Shown: positions 1-9,872, counted from the stretch's first letter. The stretch: 64,000 bases of DNA from Lachnospiraceae bacterium (GCA_022794265.1 JAAWEK010000024.1:19780-83779); one strand, 5' to 3'. A program made the numbers and translations. Notes: generated from the sequence alone by a model not told the origin.

Positions 1-2
1 CG

Positions 3-2732
3 GAATTGATTAATATGCTGGGAATTTCCCTGATGGCGGCCCGCCCCGCAAAATCGGCGGTGGTTATGAATCTGTTAGGGGATACCGTGGAAGGACGGGT
101 GGTTCCAAAGGGCACCCGTCTGCTGGAAGAGGAAAACTCTGTTGTTTTTGAAACTCTTCATGATATTTGTGTGACAGGAGCAAAACTTACCCATATATTC
201 CAGATATCCCAGCACCAGGGGAAAGTCATATCCTGCAGTCCCGGCGGGCCTGTTTCGGTTTTCAGTTTTTCCGGCAGCGAACCGGTCAGAAACCGGTTGA
301 TAATTTATCACAAAACCCTCTTTGCTGTGGATAACGATGAAATATTGCTACGGTTTTCATCGCTGCATGAACAGGAGAAGATGAATATCCGTTTTGACGA
401 TGAAAAAAAATATCGTTTTTACTGTTATACACAGCATGGATTGGAGGCATTTGACGAAACCCTATGGGATGAGGGGATTATCCGGTTAAGAACCAAAGAA
501 AAATGCGTGCCGGTGAAGATGGACGGCCGGCAGTATACGGCAATTGTTTTGGAGGCATTGCAACCGGTATTATCTCCTGTTGAATTAAAAAATATAGAAA
601 TATCCCTTTCCGGCAGCCGGGAAATCCCGGAATTTGTCTGTAATTCCTTTATGGATATGAGTTGTGACAAATTTACACCCTTTGGGGAAGAACTGGCATT
701 GTATGCAGAATGTTATATCGGAAATGATAGAATATTTTCCAAAGCAGAGGCGTTGATTACGCTTACATTCCGGTTTGAAATGGAGGAAAATCGGGTAGGG
801 TTTATACCTGTCCGGAGGGAGGAATCTCTTAAAATCATAAAACGAAAGCCTGAAAAAATATCGTATGACCGGGAGGCAGAGGCTTTTATTCAGGAAATTT
901 CCCTGGAGTATTATAATGGAAAGGGATTTAAAAAATTAAACTGTATTTCCGGAGTGGAAACTATATTTTATCAGGAGGGCGGAGGAAGCGGCCGGATTCA
1001 GTTTATCTGTCCGGAAGATTTTTCTCCGTTCAGTGTTTTGGGAAATGAAGGTCTGTGTATCCGCATGCAGATTTTAAGAGCTGACAATTGCTATCTTCAT
1101 CCATCCATTCATCACTATCCGGTAATAAAAGATTTAGAGATGTCATATTCCTATGAGGAACGGTATTTTGAACCTGATGGGATTATGAGATGCGCCGGCA
1201 GCCGGCAGAAAAACGGTATGGAACCCTGGGCGAGATGGAAGGGCAGAGGTTATATTCCGGCATTTCTTCCACTGCCCTATGACGGAACCGGCCTGTATCT
1301 GGGGTTTGACAAAAAACCAGAAGGGGGACCTGTAAGTCTGTTTTTTATGATAGATGAAAGCCGCAGCGTAATACCTCTCTCTCTTCGGTTTGAATATTCT
1401 TCTTTCCATGGATTTAAGCCGCTGAAGGTTTTGGACAATACAAATGGTTTTATTGATTCGGGAACATTAATATTTATGCCGCCGGAGGATTTTGCACGCT
1501 GTAACATAGAAGGAAGGGAAAATTATTATATACGGATTCTGGATATGGGAAATACTGGTTTTAAAGAAGAAAGCTATTATCCGGTTATCAATCATATCTA
1601 TTTAAATGCGGTTATGGTGGAAAACATTGAAACCATGGAAGAAGAGGAGTTCTACATCGACCGGGTTTCGGCTGGAATGAAGTTTCCGCTGAATGCCGGC
1701 AATATTCTGAATTGTCAGGTGTATGTCAATGAAATCAATAAATATACGCCGGCCCAGATGAAGGAAATGATAGCGGACCCAATGCGGAAGGTTAAGGCAG
1801 AGTATAACTATCTGGGAGAAATCACGGAATTTTATGTTCTTTGGGAAGAAGTGGAGAATTTTTCCCGCTCGAAGGCCGGGGACAGGCATTATGTGATTGA
1901 CCGTATGAACAATACCATTGAATTTGGAGACGGAGTTCATGTAAAGATTCCCGAATATACGGCCGGAGCCGCATTCAGGGTGGTCGCCGGCTGCTGCAGA
2001 GGGGCGGAGGGCAATGTTAACCCGGGAAGTATCACCCGGTCAGCTTCCAATCTGTTGTTTATCGGAGATATATTTAACCCGGTCCGGGGATATGGAGGCA
2101 GTGATATTGAAACGCCGGACATGGCCCTGAACCGGGGCGCCGCTCTGCTGTCAGGCCGGCACAGACTGATTTCGGACCGGGACTATATCCGGGAGGTAAA
2201 ATCTTTTTCCGGCAGCATTGACCAGGTAAAGTGTGTTTGCGGCGAAAACGGTAGTATAAGTCTGGTGATTTTAATGAAGGATTTTGAAGAGGGTTCCTAT
2301 TCTTTCCGCAATATCAGCCGGGAGCTAAAGAGGCATTTGCTGGAGCAGTGTGAACTGACGGTGAAACCGGAAGATTTAAATATCAGGGAGCCGGTATTTT
2401 TAAAAATATCCGTGGAGGTCTGGGCCGTGGCGGAACATATGAATGAAGCATTTGATATCCGGAATTTGTTGTCAGAGCGAATCCGCAGTTTTTTTCATCC
2501 GGTTTCCACGGGTCCTGGAACAGGTCATGAAATCGGAGTGCTGCCGGGAGAACAGCAAATCATTACAATGCTTCATTCCGTTCCGTTTAACGGAAGGATT
2601 TCCCGTTTTACGGTAACTGCCTGTTATATGGATTCAGATGGTGAACATGAAACGGATATCAGCCGTATGCGGCAGAATCCTTTTATCGTGTGCATGAACG
2701 GAAACCATACCATTCATTTGTCGGAGGCATAG
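3..2732 (+). CDS. Baseplate J-like assembly protein of a contractile tail/injection structure (5' truncated)
   Basis: The frame is open from the left edge, so the true start lies outside the window; a TTG at 6 is the first start-like codon but has no supporting ribosome site. About 909 residues are visible. Around nt 1915-2035 the protein has the pattern of the J-like 'putative baseplate assembly' family: an IEFGDG motif followed by a glycine-rich GAEGNVNPGSI stretch. Near the start, the LGISLMAARPA segment resembles the family's N-terminal LGIxLxPARPA element. In phage tails and in extracellular contractile systems (Afp/PVC type) these proteins form baseplate wedges. The next two genes encode a second J-like protein and a gpI-like protein, which fits. 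Family assignment is from recognition by eye; whether the whole system is a phage tail, tailocin or eCIS cannot be decided here. Confidence 0.8.
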   Translation, partial: ELINMLGISLMAARPAKSAVVMNLLGDTVEGRVVPKGTRLLEEENSVVFETLHDICVTGAKLTHIFQISQHQGKVISCSPGGPVSVFSFSGSEPVRNRLIIYHKTLFAVDNDEILLRFSSLHEQEKMNIRFDDEKKYRFYCYTQHGLEAFDETLWDEGIIRLRTKEKCVPVKMDGRQYTAIVLEALQPVLSPVELKNIEISLSGSREIPEFVCNSFMDMSCDKFTPFGEELALYAECYIGNDRIFSKAEALITLTFRFEMEENRVGFIPVRREESLKIIKRKPEKISYDREAEAFIQEISLEYYNGKGFKKLNCISGVETIFYQEGGGSGRIQFICPEDFSPFSVLGNEGLCIRMQILRADNCYLHPSIHHYPVIKDLEMSYSYEERYFEPDGIMRCAGSRQKNGMEPWARWKGRGYIPAFLPLPYDGTGLYLGFDKKPEGGPVSLFFMIDESRSVIPLSLRFEYSSFHGFKPLKVLDNTNGFIDSGTLIFMPPEDFARCNIEGRENYYIRILDMGNTGFKEESYYPVINHIYLNAVMVENIETMEEEEFYIDRVSAGMKFPLNAGNILNCQVYVNEINKYTPAQMKEMIADPMRKVKAEYNYLGEITEFYVLWEEVENFSRSKAGDRHYVIDRMNNTIEFGDGVHVKIPEYTAGAAFRVVAGCCRGAEGNVNPGSITRSASNLLFIGDIFNPVRGYGGSDIETPDMALNRGAALLSGRHRLISDRDYIREVKSFSGSIDQVKCVCGENGSISLVILMKDFEEGSYSFRNISRELKRHLLEQCELTVKPEDLNIREPVFLKISVEVWAVAEHMNEAFDIRNLLSERIRSFFHPVSTGPGTGHEIGVLPGEQQIITMLHSVPFNGRISRFTVTACYMDSDGEHETDISRMRQNPFIVCMNGNHTIHLSEA

Positions 2733-2746
2733 AAGAAGGTGAAAAA

Positions 2747-4912
2747 ATGTTAAATAGCGTAAATCTTGATGACAAAACTTATGAGGAACTGCGGCAGGAG
2801 GCGGTCGGCAGAATTCCCCTTTATTCACCGGAATGGACCAATTTTAATCAATCGGATCCGGGTATTACTATTCTGGAGGCATTAACTTCCTTTCAGCTGA
2901 TGCAACAGAAGGCAATTAATACCGTAACTCCGGCGGTGCAGATGAAGCTGCTGAAAATGGCGGGTTATGTACCGGAACCGGCGGGTTGCGCCAGGGTTCT
3001 GCTTGGAGTATCCAATCCGGAGCAAAAATTTAATCTCCCAATGAATCAGAAAATTTATGCAGGTGAAACCTGTTTTGAGACGGCAGAGGAAATTATTTAT
3101 GATGGAGAGAAAATTCTGGGGGTATACATAGGAGACAGGGATTCCGGACAGATATCAGCCGGAAGGGATATTACAGAATTGGTCAGAACGGAATTACCCA
3201 TAGGCTGTGAGATTTTTACGGACCGGCCCGAAAGCGGCAGATATATGGATATTCTTTTAAGCGGGATTGGTCAAAAAGAGGAGTTAATCTTCTATATCTC
3301 GGCAGAGGAGCGGGTAAAGCGGAATCCGTTTTCGGATTATAATCGAAATCCTTTTGCCAGAGTGGTCTGGCAGGTGTGGACAACCGATGGATTTCGGCAT
3401 GTTCCTGTGGAAAAAGTCTGTGACGAAACCTGCGGTTTTCTGGTCAGCGGAGAAATCAGAATTCAGATTTCCATGGAGGCGGCTGTATCCCGGCACTATG
3501 GAAAGGAAGGACATCTTTTACGGGCATTTCTGGCAGAAGCGGATTATGATATTCCGCCGAAAATCCGCGCTATAAAAGGTTTTTTATTTGAAGCGTTTCA
3601 AAAGGACTCCCAGGGGATTACTTATACGATTGATGGAAACAACTGGAAACCATTGAAAGTTTCGGCCTTTGGAGAAGACTATATGATATTTGAAGTTTAT
3701 GGGGAATTACAGGACAGTGGTTATCAGAGCGTATACTGTATGGAGCAGGAGGACGGAGCCGGAAAGTATTATAAATATATTGAGATAGATTCCGAAACCG
3801 GGGATGAGATTATGGAACAGGGAAGGTTTTACAGAAAAATTCCGGCCGGAAACAACCGTTATCATTACTGTTTTAATAAAAATGGCAGTTATCATCCGGC
3901 AGAATGTCATAAATCCCTTCGAATCGTATGTTATGGGGAACAGGCTTTTTCCCGGAGATTTGTAGGAGATATCTGCGGATATGATAATCAGGTTTTTGAA
4001 CTTTCCATTAAAAATATATTTGACAAAGATTTGTTAATGCTGGCAGAGTATGAAAACCGAAGGGGGGACATTGTTTACGATTTTATTCCGCCGGGGTTGA
4101 CCGGTGATGAAGAATTAAATTTTATCCTGGTGGGGGATAGCGGTAAGGTTCTGGTTACAAATCCGGGAATATATGCCGGAGGCAGGCTTTATTTTGCCAA
4201 TTTATCTGTGTATGCCGGTGCGGAGGGAAATGTGCGGGAGGAAAATGAATTTTTTATCCCGGACCATCCGAAGGCTGTATTTTTCAATCCCGCCAGGGGA
4301 AGGGGGGGAAGAAAAAAGGAAACCGTCGAAGAATTAAAGAAGCGGTTTTCTGCGGATATGTTGTCTCCCGGTTGTGCCGTAAACCAGGAGGATTACCGCA
4401 GAATCGTTATGGAAACGCCGGGACTGGCGATTCATAAGGTTCGGGCGGCTATGGATAAAGAGGGCAGTAGCGTTTCCATTGCAGTAAAACCTTATGGTCT
4501 TTCGCTTATGCCGAAGTTATCTCAGGTCTATAGAGAAGAAATTATGAAATATATTGATGATAAAAGGCTGCTTACCACCAGAGTAAAACTTTGTTCGCCT
4601 GTGTATGTGCCGGTTAATGTCCACTGCGTTCTTTATGTTAAGAAATATGCAGAAACCTGTCAGAAAATGGCGGAGACGCTAATCAGAAAACAACTGGATC
4701 ATACCGCAGACGGTCACGATTTTGGAGAAAAAATCATCTATGGAAATCTGTTCAGGGCCATAGAATCCTTGGAAGGTGTGGAGTATGTTTACAGTCTTTC
4801 CATAAAAACAGGAAAGAGCCAGCATGTGACCATGGCAGGCTATGACATTATCCCGGATGAGGATAGTCTTTGTTATCCGGGAGATATCGTTGTGGATACG
4901 AAATCAATTTAG
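2747..4912 (+). CDS. Second baseplate J-like assembly protein
   Basis: The protein is about 721 residues if translation starts at the ATG at 2747, preceded by AGAAGGTG at a suitable distance. The frame is open upstream to 2690, overlapping the previous gene. The N-terminal LYSPEWTNFNQSDPGITI segment is typical of baseplate J-like proteins, which usually start with a tyrosine/tryptophan-rich 'TDhnpsDPGitl' region. The C-terminal third has the GAEGNV and RGGRKKETVEELKKRF segments of the gpJ fold. It likely forms a baseplate wedge with the preceding J-like protein and the following gpI-like protein. Two successive J-like genes is the arrangement seen in Afp/PVC-type loci (Afp11/Afp12-like), which is why an injection system is favoured over a simple prophage remnant. 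Confidence 0.8.
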   Translation: MLNSVNLDDKTYEELRQEAVGRIPLYSPEWTNFNQSDPGITILEALTSFQLMQQKAINTVTPAVQMKLLKMAGYVPEPAGCARVLLGVSNPEQKFNLPMNQKIYAGETCFETAEEIIYDGEKILGVYIGDRDSGQISAGRDITELVRTELPIGCEIFTDRPESGRYMDILLSGIGQKEELIFYISAEERVKRNPFSDYNRNPFARVVWQVWTTDGFRHVPVEKVCDETCGFLVSGEIRIQISMEAAVSRHYGKEGHLLRAFLAEADYDIPPKIRAIKGFLFEAFQKDSQGITYTIDGNNWKPLKVSAFGEDYMIFEVYGELQDSGYQSVYCMEQEDGAGKYYKYIEIDSETGDEIMEQGRFYRKIPAGNNRYHYCFNKNGSYHPAECHKSLRIVCYGEQAFSRRFVGDICGYDNQVFELSIKNIFDKDLLMLAEYENRRGDIVYDFIPPGLTGDEELNFILVGDSGKVLVTNPGIYAGGRLYFANLSVYAGAEGNVREENEFFIPDHPKAVFFNPARGRGGRKKETVEELKKRFSADMLSPGCAVNQEDYRRIVMETPGLAIHKVRAAMDKEGSSVSIAVKPYGLSLMPKLSQVYREEIMKYIDDKRLLTTRVKLCSPVYVPVNVHCVLYVKKYAETCQKMAETLIRKQLDHTADGHDFGEKIIYGNLFRAIESLEGVEYVYSLSIKTGKSQHVTMAGYDIIPDEDSLCYPGDIVVDTKSI

Positions 4913-4931
4913 GAGGAAAGGCAGGTTTGGG

Positions 4932-6056
4932 ATGGCTTATACGTTTAAAAATTATACGGTTCGGAAAAGTAAGATAGAAAACAGTGATTACCGGGGATTT
5001 GTTCTGAAGGAAAACGGAAGGCTTGTGACAACCCGGGACGGACAAAGGCATATATTGTTTTTACAATATATTGACAGCGGGGAAACGGATTTGGAGTGGG
5101 GCAGATTAAAAGTTGATGCGTCCATGGAGGGGGAAATGGTTCTTTCCATTCAGGCATTTGCAGTCAACCGGTTGGATTACCGGAAGGAAAATTGTATTGT
5201 CAACCTGGAAGAGTTAATATTGTCCCGGGAAAGAAGTACGGAAGAAAAGGAAATTTATTTTTCCGGGACAGATTTTTGGGGTTCAAAAAAATTTTTTGGC
5301 TGCGAAGATGTATTATTATATGGAATAAAGGGACGGTATTTGTGGCTGTGTATCGAGCTGATTGGGACAGGAACGGCCTCTCTCAATAGTATCAACGTGG
5401 ATTCGCCGGGAGATATTATGCTGGATGTTTTTCCGGAAATATATCGGGAAAAAGATTCGTTTTTACACAGGTATCTGTCGGTTTTTTCTTCTGTTTTTAT
5501 GGATTTGGAATATAAAATAGAAGGAATACATAATGAGATGGATTTAGAAACAGCCAGCGCTGATATGCTGAAGATGTTCGGCGAATGGATGGGGTTGAAT
5601 CTGTCTGGCAGTTTCCTCAGTGAAGAGAAATTAAGGTCACTGTTAATCCGGCTGCATTCTTTTAACCGGATGAAGGGAACGAAACAGACGGTACTGGGTC
5701 TGACAGAAATTCTGCTGGGGGAGCCTGCTCTGCTGGTAGAGCGGAATCTGCTGGAACATGGGGACAGGAGGATGTATGATGACTTATACGGGAGCAGTCC
5801 CTATGATATAACATTATTGATAAACGGCAGGGCCGACGAACAGAAACAATCCTGTTTATTATTTTATCTGAAGCAGTTTATTCCGGTCAGAAGCCGGGTA
5901 AAAATAGTATTTTTAAATCATTGCTGTAATCTGGATTCCTATTGTTATCTGGACATGAATGCGGCGGTTTATTCCGGGGTTCCCGGGGCGGCGGACGAGG
6001 GACAGGGGTTAGATGAAAATTTTATTGTATATAAAGGAGGATTATATGAATCTTAA
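4932..6056 (+). CDS. Phage tail protein I-like baseplate component
   Basis: The start is taken as the ATG at 4932, behind AGGAGG at 4912-4917; the frame is open further upstream but overlaps the previous gene. The product is 374 residues. Its second half matches the tail protein I/gpI-like domain: a VFPEIYREKDSFLHRYLSVF segment, a hydrophobic helix, MFGEWMGL and then LHSFNRMKGTKQTVLGLTEI. These proteins sit at the baseplate edge and link wedges to fibres or outer baseplate proteins. The N-terminal 150 residues are not recognisable and may be a system-specific extension. It is the third gene of the tail operon and overlaps the STAS gene by 11 nt, so those two are probably translationally coupled. 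Confidence 0.75.
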   Translation: MAYTFKNYTVRKSKIENSDYRGFVLKENGRLVTTRDGQRHILFLQYIDSGETDLEWGRLKVDASMEGEMVLSIQAFAVNRLDYRKENCIVNLEELILSRERSTEEKEIYFSGTDFWGSKKFFGCEDVLLYGIKGRYLWLCIELIGTGTASLNSINVDSPGDIMLDVFPEIYREKDSFLHRYLSVFSSVFMDLEYKIEGIHNEMDLETASADMLKMFGEWMGLNLSGSFLSEEKLRSLLIRLHSFNRMKGTKQTVLGLTEILLGEPALLVERNLLEHGDRRMYDDLYGSSPYDITLLINGRADEQKQSCLLFYLKQFIPVRSRVKIVFLNHCCNLDSYCYLDMNAAVYSGVPGAADEGQGLDENFIVYKGGLYES

Positions 6057-6345
6057 TACCACCAGAACAGAGGATACTATTACAATTGAAATTGAAGGGA
6101 GAGTTGATACGAATACCAGTCCGGTACTTCAGAATGAAATCCTACTGAGTTTTCAAAAATTGCCAAAGGTAGTGCTGGATTTTGAGAAAACGGTTTATAT
6201 ATCCAGTGCCGGATTGAGAGCGTTGCTAATCGGGGAGAAGACGGCACAGTCCAAACAGGGGAGCATGGTATTGAAACATGTGCCAGAGGTGGTGATGAAT
6301 GTGCTGGAGATGTCGGGGTTTGCGAAGATACTGAAAATAGAATAG
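6046..6345 (+). CDS. STAS-domain protein (anti-sigma factor antagonist-like)
   Basis: The start is the ATG at 6046, five bases behind a strong AAAGGAGG; an earlier in-frame ATG at 6013 has no such site. The 99-residue product is a single STAS domain of normal length. It has the characteristic VVLDFEKTVYISSAGLRAL segment, in which one of the serines before AGLR is the residue phosphorylated in SpoIIAA/RsbV-type antagonists. Such proteins bind anti-sigma factors and control their release by phosphorylation. No anti-sigma kinase or sigma gene is next to it. Its position as last gene of the tail operon, with an 11-nt overlap, suggests that tail production or assembly is tied to a partner-switching signal. 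That link is inference. Confidence 0.85.
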   Translation: MNLNTTRTEDTITIEIEGRVDTNTSPVLQNEILLSFQKLPKVVLDFEKTVYISSAGLRALLIGEKTAQSKQGSMVLKHVPEVVMNVLEMSGFAKILKIE

Positions 6346-6387
6346 TATTGCCTGTTATCAGATATACTAAGTTTTGTTTTTTTAGTT

Positions 6388-7260
6388 TTACTGATGGTTT
6401 AACAATTTTTCACCATTAAAAAGGATATAATCGATTTCTTTTAATTCCAGCAGTGTATTAAATGAACACTGTAGCTGATATAAACCAAAATTTGGTCTCC
6501 ATTCTTCATTTTCAAGACTATATGCCTCCGACAGAATAATAGATCCATAGTTTCCGTCAGTAACCAATGGGCATGAAGTTCCGTCTGTATAAAAAACTTC
6601 TAATTCATTTATTTTTACAACACCATTTTTGGACATCAAGTAAAAAGAAAATGGAGAAAGGGAAATTTCAATATCATCTTCACTGAAATATGTCAGGGAA
6701 GGAACAGTATTGGTAAGCTGAAATTCAGCAGATGCTACTTCAGGATTTCCAAAGTCTTTTACTTTACCACTATCATAATCATATATGTATAATTTATCTA
6801 TGTCTTTTTCAGCATCAATCTGGAAATAATAGTATAGATACATAATATTATTTTTTACTGAAATATCGATATCCTGGGCAACAGAGCCAGTACCAGTATC
6901 AAAAAATATATGAAATCTTCCTTCCTTACCAAATCCAAAGGAAGCGGGGCAATTTGGATAATACTCGGTTTTTAAATCCGCCTGATCGTTTTCCATTATA
7001 AATTCACAATATCCTTCTTTGGTAGATCTGCAATAGGCAAGGTTTTTAAGTGTAATTTTATAATTGTCAATCATACAAACCTGACCATCAGGTACAATCA
7101 TATCCATAATCCATCTTTTGTTTTTTTCATTTTCCTCTGAAAAAAATATATCAATTAATGTTTTTTCGGTAAAGGCATATGTAACAAAATTTGTGATTAC
7201 TAACATGATTATCAAAATTAAACCAATAATAGATGTTTTAAACAGTTTTTTATGTTTCAT
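6388..7260 (-). CDS. Membrane-anchored extracellular protein of unknown function
   Basis: This is a 290-residue protein with a basic N-terminus (MKHKKLFKTS) and one hydrophobic segment (about residues 10-30). An aspartate- and tyrosine-rich beta-type region follows, expected on the outside. The ATG at 7258-7260 is preceded on the minus strand by AAGGAG. I do not recognise the family. It may resemble the extracellular portions of DUF4179-like proteins that accompany ECF sigma factors, but no sigma gene is present. It converges with the STAS gene and is divergent from the amylase, so it appears to be monocistronic. It is slightly more AT-rich than the tail operon. Confidence 0.55.
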   Translation of the reverse strand: MKHKKLFKTSIIGLILIIMLVITNFVTYAFTEKTLIDIFFSEENEKNKRWIMDMIVPDGQVCMIDNYKITLKNLAYCRSTKEGYCEFIMENDQADLKTEYYPNCPASFGFGKEGRFHIFFDTGTGSVAQDIDISVKNNIMYLYYYFQIDAEKDIDKLYIYDYDSGKVKDFGNPEVASAEFQLTNTVPSLTYFSEDDIEISLSPFSFYLMSKNGVVKINELEVFYTDGTSCPLVTDGNYGSIILSEAYSLENEEWRPNFGLYQLQCSFNTLLELKEIDYILFNGEKLLNHQ

Positions 7261-7362
7261 ATAATGAGGCTCCTTGTTACTTATTACGGATAGGAAATTT
7301 ACAATGTATTGCGTGTAGCAATTCTGTTTCCTTTCCTGGGTTTTATGTTAGTAAGTAAAAAA

Positions 7363-7403
7363 CTACATTTGTACAATTTTTTCTTAAAATTATACAAATG
7401 TAG
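7363..7403. repeat. Long AT-rich inverted repeat (hairpin)
   Basis: An 11-bp perfect stem (CTACATTTGTA / TACAAATGTAG) is continued, after one mismatch, by a 6-bp stem (AATTTT / AAAATT) around a 5-nt loop: 41 bp in all. It lies in the 440-bp gap between the divergent genes at 6388 and 7701. It has no downstream T-run of the usual kind. It could be a protein-binding dyad or a weak terminator. Confidence 0.6.
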
Positions 7404-7587
7404 TCTGCCGGTTTTTGTTATGATTTTATTCTTTTATCCTTCTATATGTGTCCTCATAACCAACTTATTTATCTTTTGTACCCTACATTATTTAACATTT
7501 GTATAACTGTACCAATGTTTATTTTATACCATATATTGGAATAATAACATGAAATATTAAAGATTGTCAAATAAAATTATAGATTTT

Positions 7588-7616
7588 TTGATATTGTTAT
7601 AGTAGTTTTGTATATA
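7588..7616 (+). promoter_or_regulatory. Candidate sigma-A promoter for the amylase gene
   Basis: TTGATA at 7588-7593 and TATATA at 7611-7616 are separated by 17 bp, about 85 bp upstream of the amylase start. The surrounding DNA is very AT-rich, so chance matches are easy. Confidence 0.35.
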
Positions 7617-7700
7617 TAATTAATCCTTTAATAAAGCAATTCAATATGCTACAATTAAGTTACTTTATAATAATAACAGCGTATGCGGAAAGGATTGCTT

Positions 7701-9164
7701 ATGAGAAAAAATGCTAATAAAACAGCAGTAAAACGTATTGCCGCAGGGATATTGGCTACAGCGATGATTTTGTCACTGACAGCCTGTGGTGGAACAAAAG
7801 AAGAAAAGGTGGAAAAGCCAACGGAATCACCGGTTCCAACTGTGGAGCGGGTGCAGGCAGACTGGGTGGATACGGCCATTTTATATGAGGTGAACGTCCG
7901 TCAGTATACGGAGGAAGGTACTTTTCAGGCATTTTCCCAGCATTTGGAACGGTTAAAGAAAATGGGAGTGAATACTCTTTGGTTCATGCCGATATATACC
8001 ATTGCTCAGGAAAATAAAAAAGGCAGTCTCGGCTCTTATTATGCAATTAAAGATTATTATAGTGTCAATGAAGAGTTCGGAACGCTGGAAGATTTTCAGG
8101 CGCTGGTGGAGCAGGCACATTCCATGGGGTTTCATGTGATACTGGACTGGGTGGCTAACCATACCGGTTGGGACCATACCTGGATTACGGAGCATCCGGA
8201 ATATTATCTGAAAGATGAATCGGGAACTATTATTTCTCCGGTTGATCAGGACTGGGATGACGTAGCGCAGCTGGATTATACAAATCCGGAAATGAGAAAG
8301 GCAATGATTGATGCCATGAAATACTGGGTGAATGATATGGGTGTTGACGGGTTCCGCTGCGATTATGCCCAGGGTGTACCTGTAGAGTTCTGGGAAGAAG
8401 CCAGAGCGGAACTGGATAAAATCAAGCCGGTGTATATGGTGGCGGAAGATGGAACCCAGAGCAATAGTTTTATGAATCGTGCCTTTGACAGCGATTATAA
8501 TTTTGCAGTTTACAATATGCTGGAACAGATTGCCAGAGGTGGAAACAAAGCGGATGACCTAATTTATAAACTGGATGTGACGCTGCCGGACGGGGCATTT
8601 GCCATGAATTTTCTGGATAATCACGATAAAAATACTTATGACGGAACATTAAATAAAAGATTTGGAGAAGACGCCATCGGTGTATTTACCAGTTTTATAT
8701 TTACCATTCCGGGAATGCCTCTGATTTATTCCGGTCAGGAGGAAAGTATGGAACTTAGTCTGGAATTTTTTGAAAAGGATGTTATTCCTTTTGGAACGTA
8801 TAAATACAGCGAACTGCTTACCGCATTGTGTACGATAAAAAGTAATTATAAGGCTCTGAATAATAATTATACCGGTGGCCGGCTTGTGATACATGAAGAT
8901 GATAATAGAAAAGTATTGGCATATTCCAGAACCCGGGAGGACAAGACCATTACCGTTGTGGTAAATATGTCCGATGAGGAGCAGCAGGTGGAATTTAAGG
9001 ATAAAATCGTTACCAGTCAGGTACTTCTTCACGGCAACACGGAAGGTATAATTACGAATAATACCATAGACGGCAATATCAGGGAAGATATTTCGGAGAC
9101 TGTTAAGAATAAAGACCTGGAGAAACTTGAACCATGGGAATATTATATTCTGGTATGTGAGTAA
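7701..9164 (+). CDS. Surface lipoprotein alpha-amylase family (GH13) glycosidase
   Basis: The ATG at 7701 lies 8 bp behind AAAGG; an in-frame ATG at 7683 lacks a site. The 487-residue product begins with a lipoprotein signal peptide ending in the lipobox LTAC (Cys29), so it is expected to be anchored outside the membrane. All four GH13 catalytic regions are visible: DWVANH (149-154), GFRCD with the nucleophile Asp221, the acid/base Glu249 in VAED, and NHD (307-309) with the third carboxylate. The length is normal for a single-domain GH13 enzyme with a C-terminal beta domain. It probably hydrolyses alpha-1,4-glucans such as starch or maltodextrin at the cell surface. Exact specificity (alpha-amylase versus neopullulanase or glucosidase) cannot be read by eye. 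No sugar transporter is adjacent. Confidence 0.9.
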   Translation: MRKNANKTAVKRIAAGILATAMILSLTACGGTKEEKVEKPTESPVPTVERVQADWVDTAILYEVNVRQYTEEGTFQAFSQHLERLKKMGVNTLWFMPIYTIAQENKKGSLGSYYAIKDYYSVNEEFGTLEDFQALVEQAHSMGFHVILDWVANHTGWDHTWITEHPEYYLKDESGTIISPVDQDWDDVAQLDYTNPEMRKAMIDAMKYWVNDMGVDGFRCDYAQGVPVEFWEEARAELDKIKPVYMVAEDGTQSNSFMNRAFDSDYNFAVYNMLEQIARGGNKADDLIYKLDVTLPDGAFAMNFLDNHDKNTYDGTLNKRFGEDAIGVFTSFIFTIPGMPLIYSGQEESMELSLEFFEKDVIPFGTYKYSELLTALCTIKSNYKALNNNYTGGRLVIHEDDNRKVLAYSRTREDKTITVVVNMSDEEQQVEFKDKIVTSQVLLHGNTEGIITNNTIDGNIREDISETVKNKDLEKLEPWEYYILVCE

Positions 9165-9239
9165 ATACTGTAGCAGTTTTGCGGTTAAAATTTCCCAAAT
9201 GCTTCTTTTAATAAATAATAAGTAACAGGAGACGGTTAA

Positions 9240-9872
9240 ATGAATGAAAATGTAATAATTCTTGAGCATCCATTAATCAAGCATAAAATTTCGATGTTGC
9301 GGGATAAGAATACAGGAACGAATGAATTTAGAAAATTGATAGAAGAAATTGCGATGTTAATGGGTTATGAGGCATTGAGGGACCTGCCGGTGGAGAATGT
9401 GGAAGTTGAGACTCCGATTGAAAAGTGCATGACTCCGGTAATAGCCGGAAGAAAGCTGGCAGTGGTGCCAATTTTAAGGGCTGGTCTGGGTATGGTCAGC
9501 GGTATTCTTGCCTTGACACCCAGCGCTAAAGTAGGGCATATCGGTTTATGCCGGAATGAAGTTACCCATGAGCCGGAGGAATATTATTGCAAACTGCCCA
9601 CTCCTATTGATGAAAGGATTATTGTGGTAACCGACCCGATGCTGGCTACCGGAGGCTCGGCGGTGGCGGCTGTGGATTTTATTAAACAGCACGGAGGCAG
9701 AAAAATTAAATTTATGTCTATTATTGCGGCGCCGGAAGGTATTGAGCGATTAATGAGCGCCCATCCCGATGTTCAGCTTTATGTGGGACAGCTGGACCGT
9801 TGTTTAAATGATGCGGCATATATTTGCCCTGGTCTGGGAGATGCCGGAGACAGGATTTTCGGAACAAAGTAA
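9240..9872 (+). CDS. upp: Uracil phosphoribosyltransferase
   Basis: This is a 210-residue protein of standard length for UPRTase, starting at ATG 9240 behind CAGGAGA. It catalyses uracil + PRPP to UMP + PPi (pyrimidine salvage, cytosol). The PRPP-binding loop [13 protein letters not shown] is at residues ~128-140. The N-terminal [19 protein letters not shown] and C-terminal [15 protein letters not shown] segments are highly diagnostic. It lies 75 bp after the amylase gene on the same strand. No pyrimidine attenuator hairpin was seen in that gap. Identification is secure. Confidence 0.97.
   Translation: MNENVIILEHPLIKHKISMLRDKNTGTNEFRKLIEEIAMLMGYEALRDLPVENVEVETPIEKCMTPVIAGRKLAVVPILRAGLGMVSGILALTPSAKVGHIGLCRNEVTHEPEEYYCKLPTPIDERIIVVTDPMLATGGSAVAAVDFIKQHGGRKIKFMSIIAAPEGIERLMSAHPDVQLYVGQLDRCLNDAAYICPGLGDAGDRIFGTK

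Noticed and set aside
7309-7506. A 65-codon plus-strand frame in the gap before the amylase gene
   Set aside because: It runs through the large hairpin, has no ribosome site and its composition is that of AT-rich spacer DNA.
8649-9269. A 206-codon minus-strand frame opposite the amylase gene
   Set aside because: It is antisense to a clear GH13 gene and to the start of upp; its composition is that of a reverse-strand shadow.
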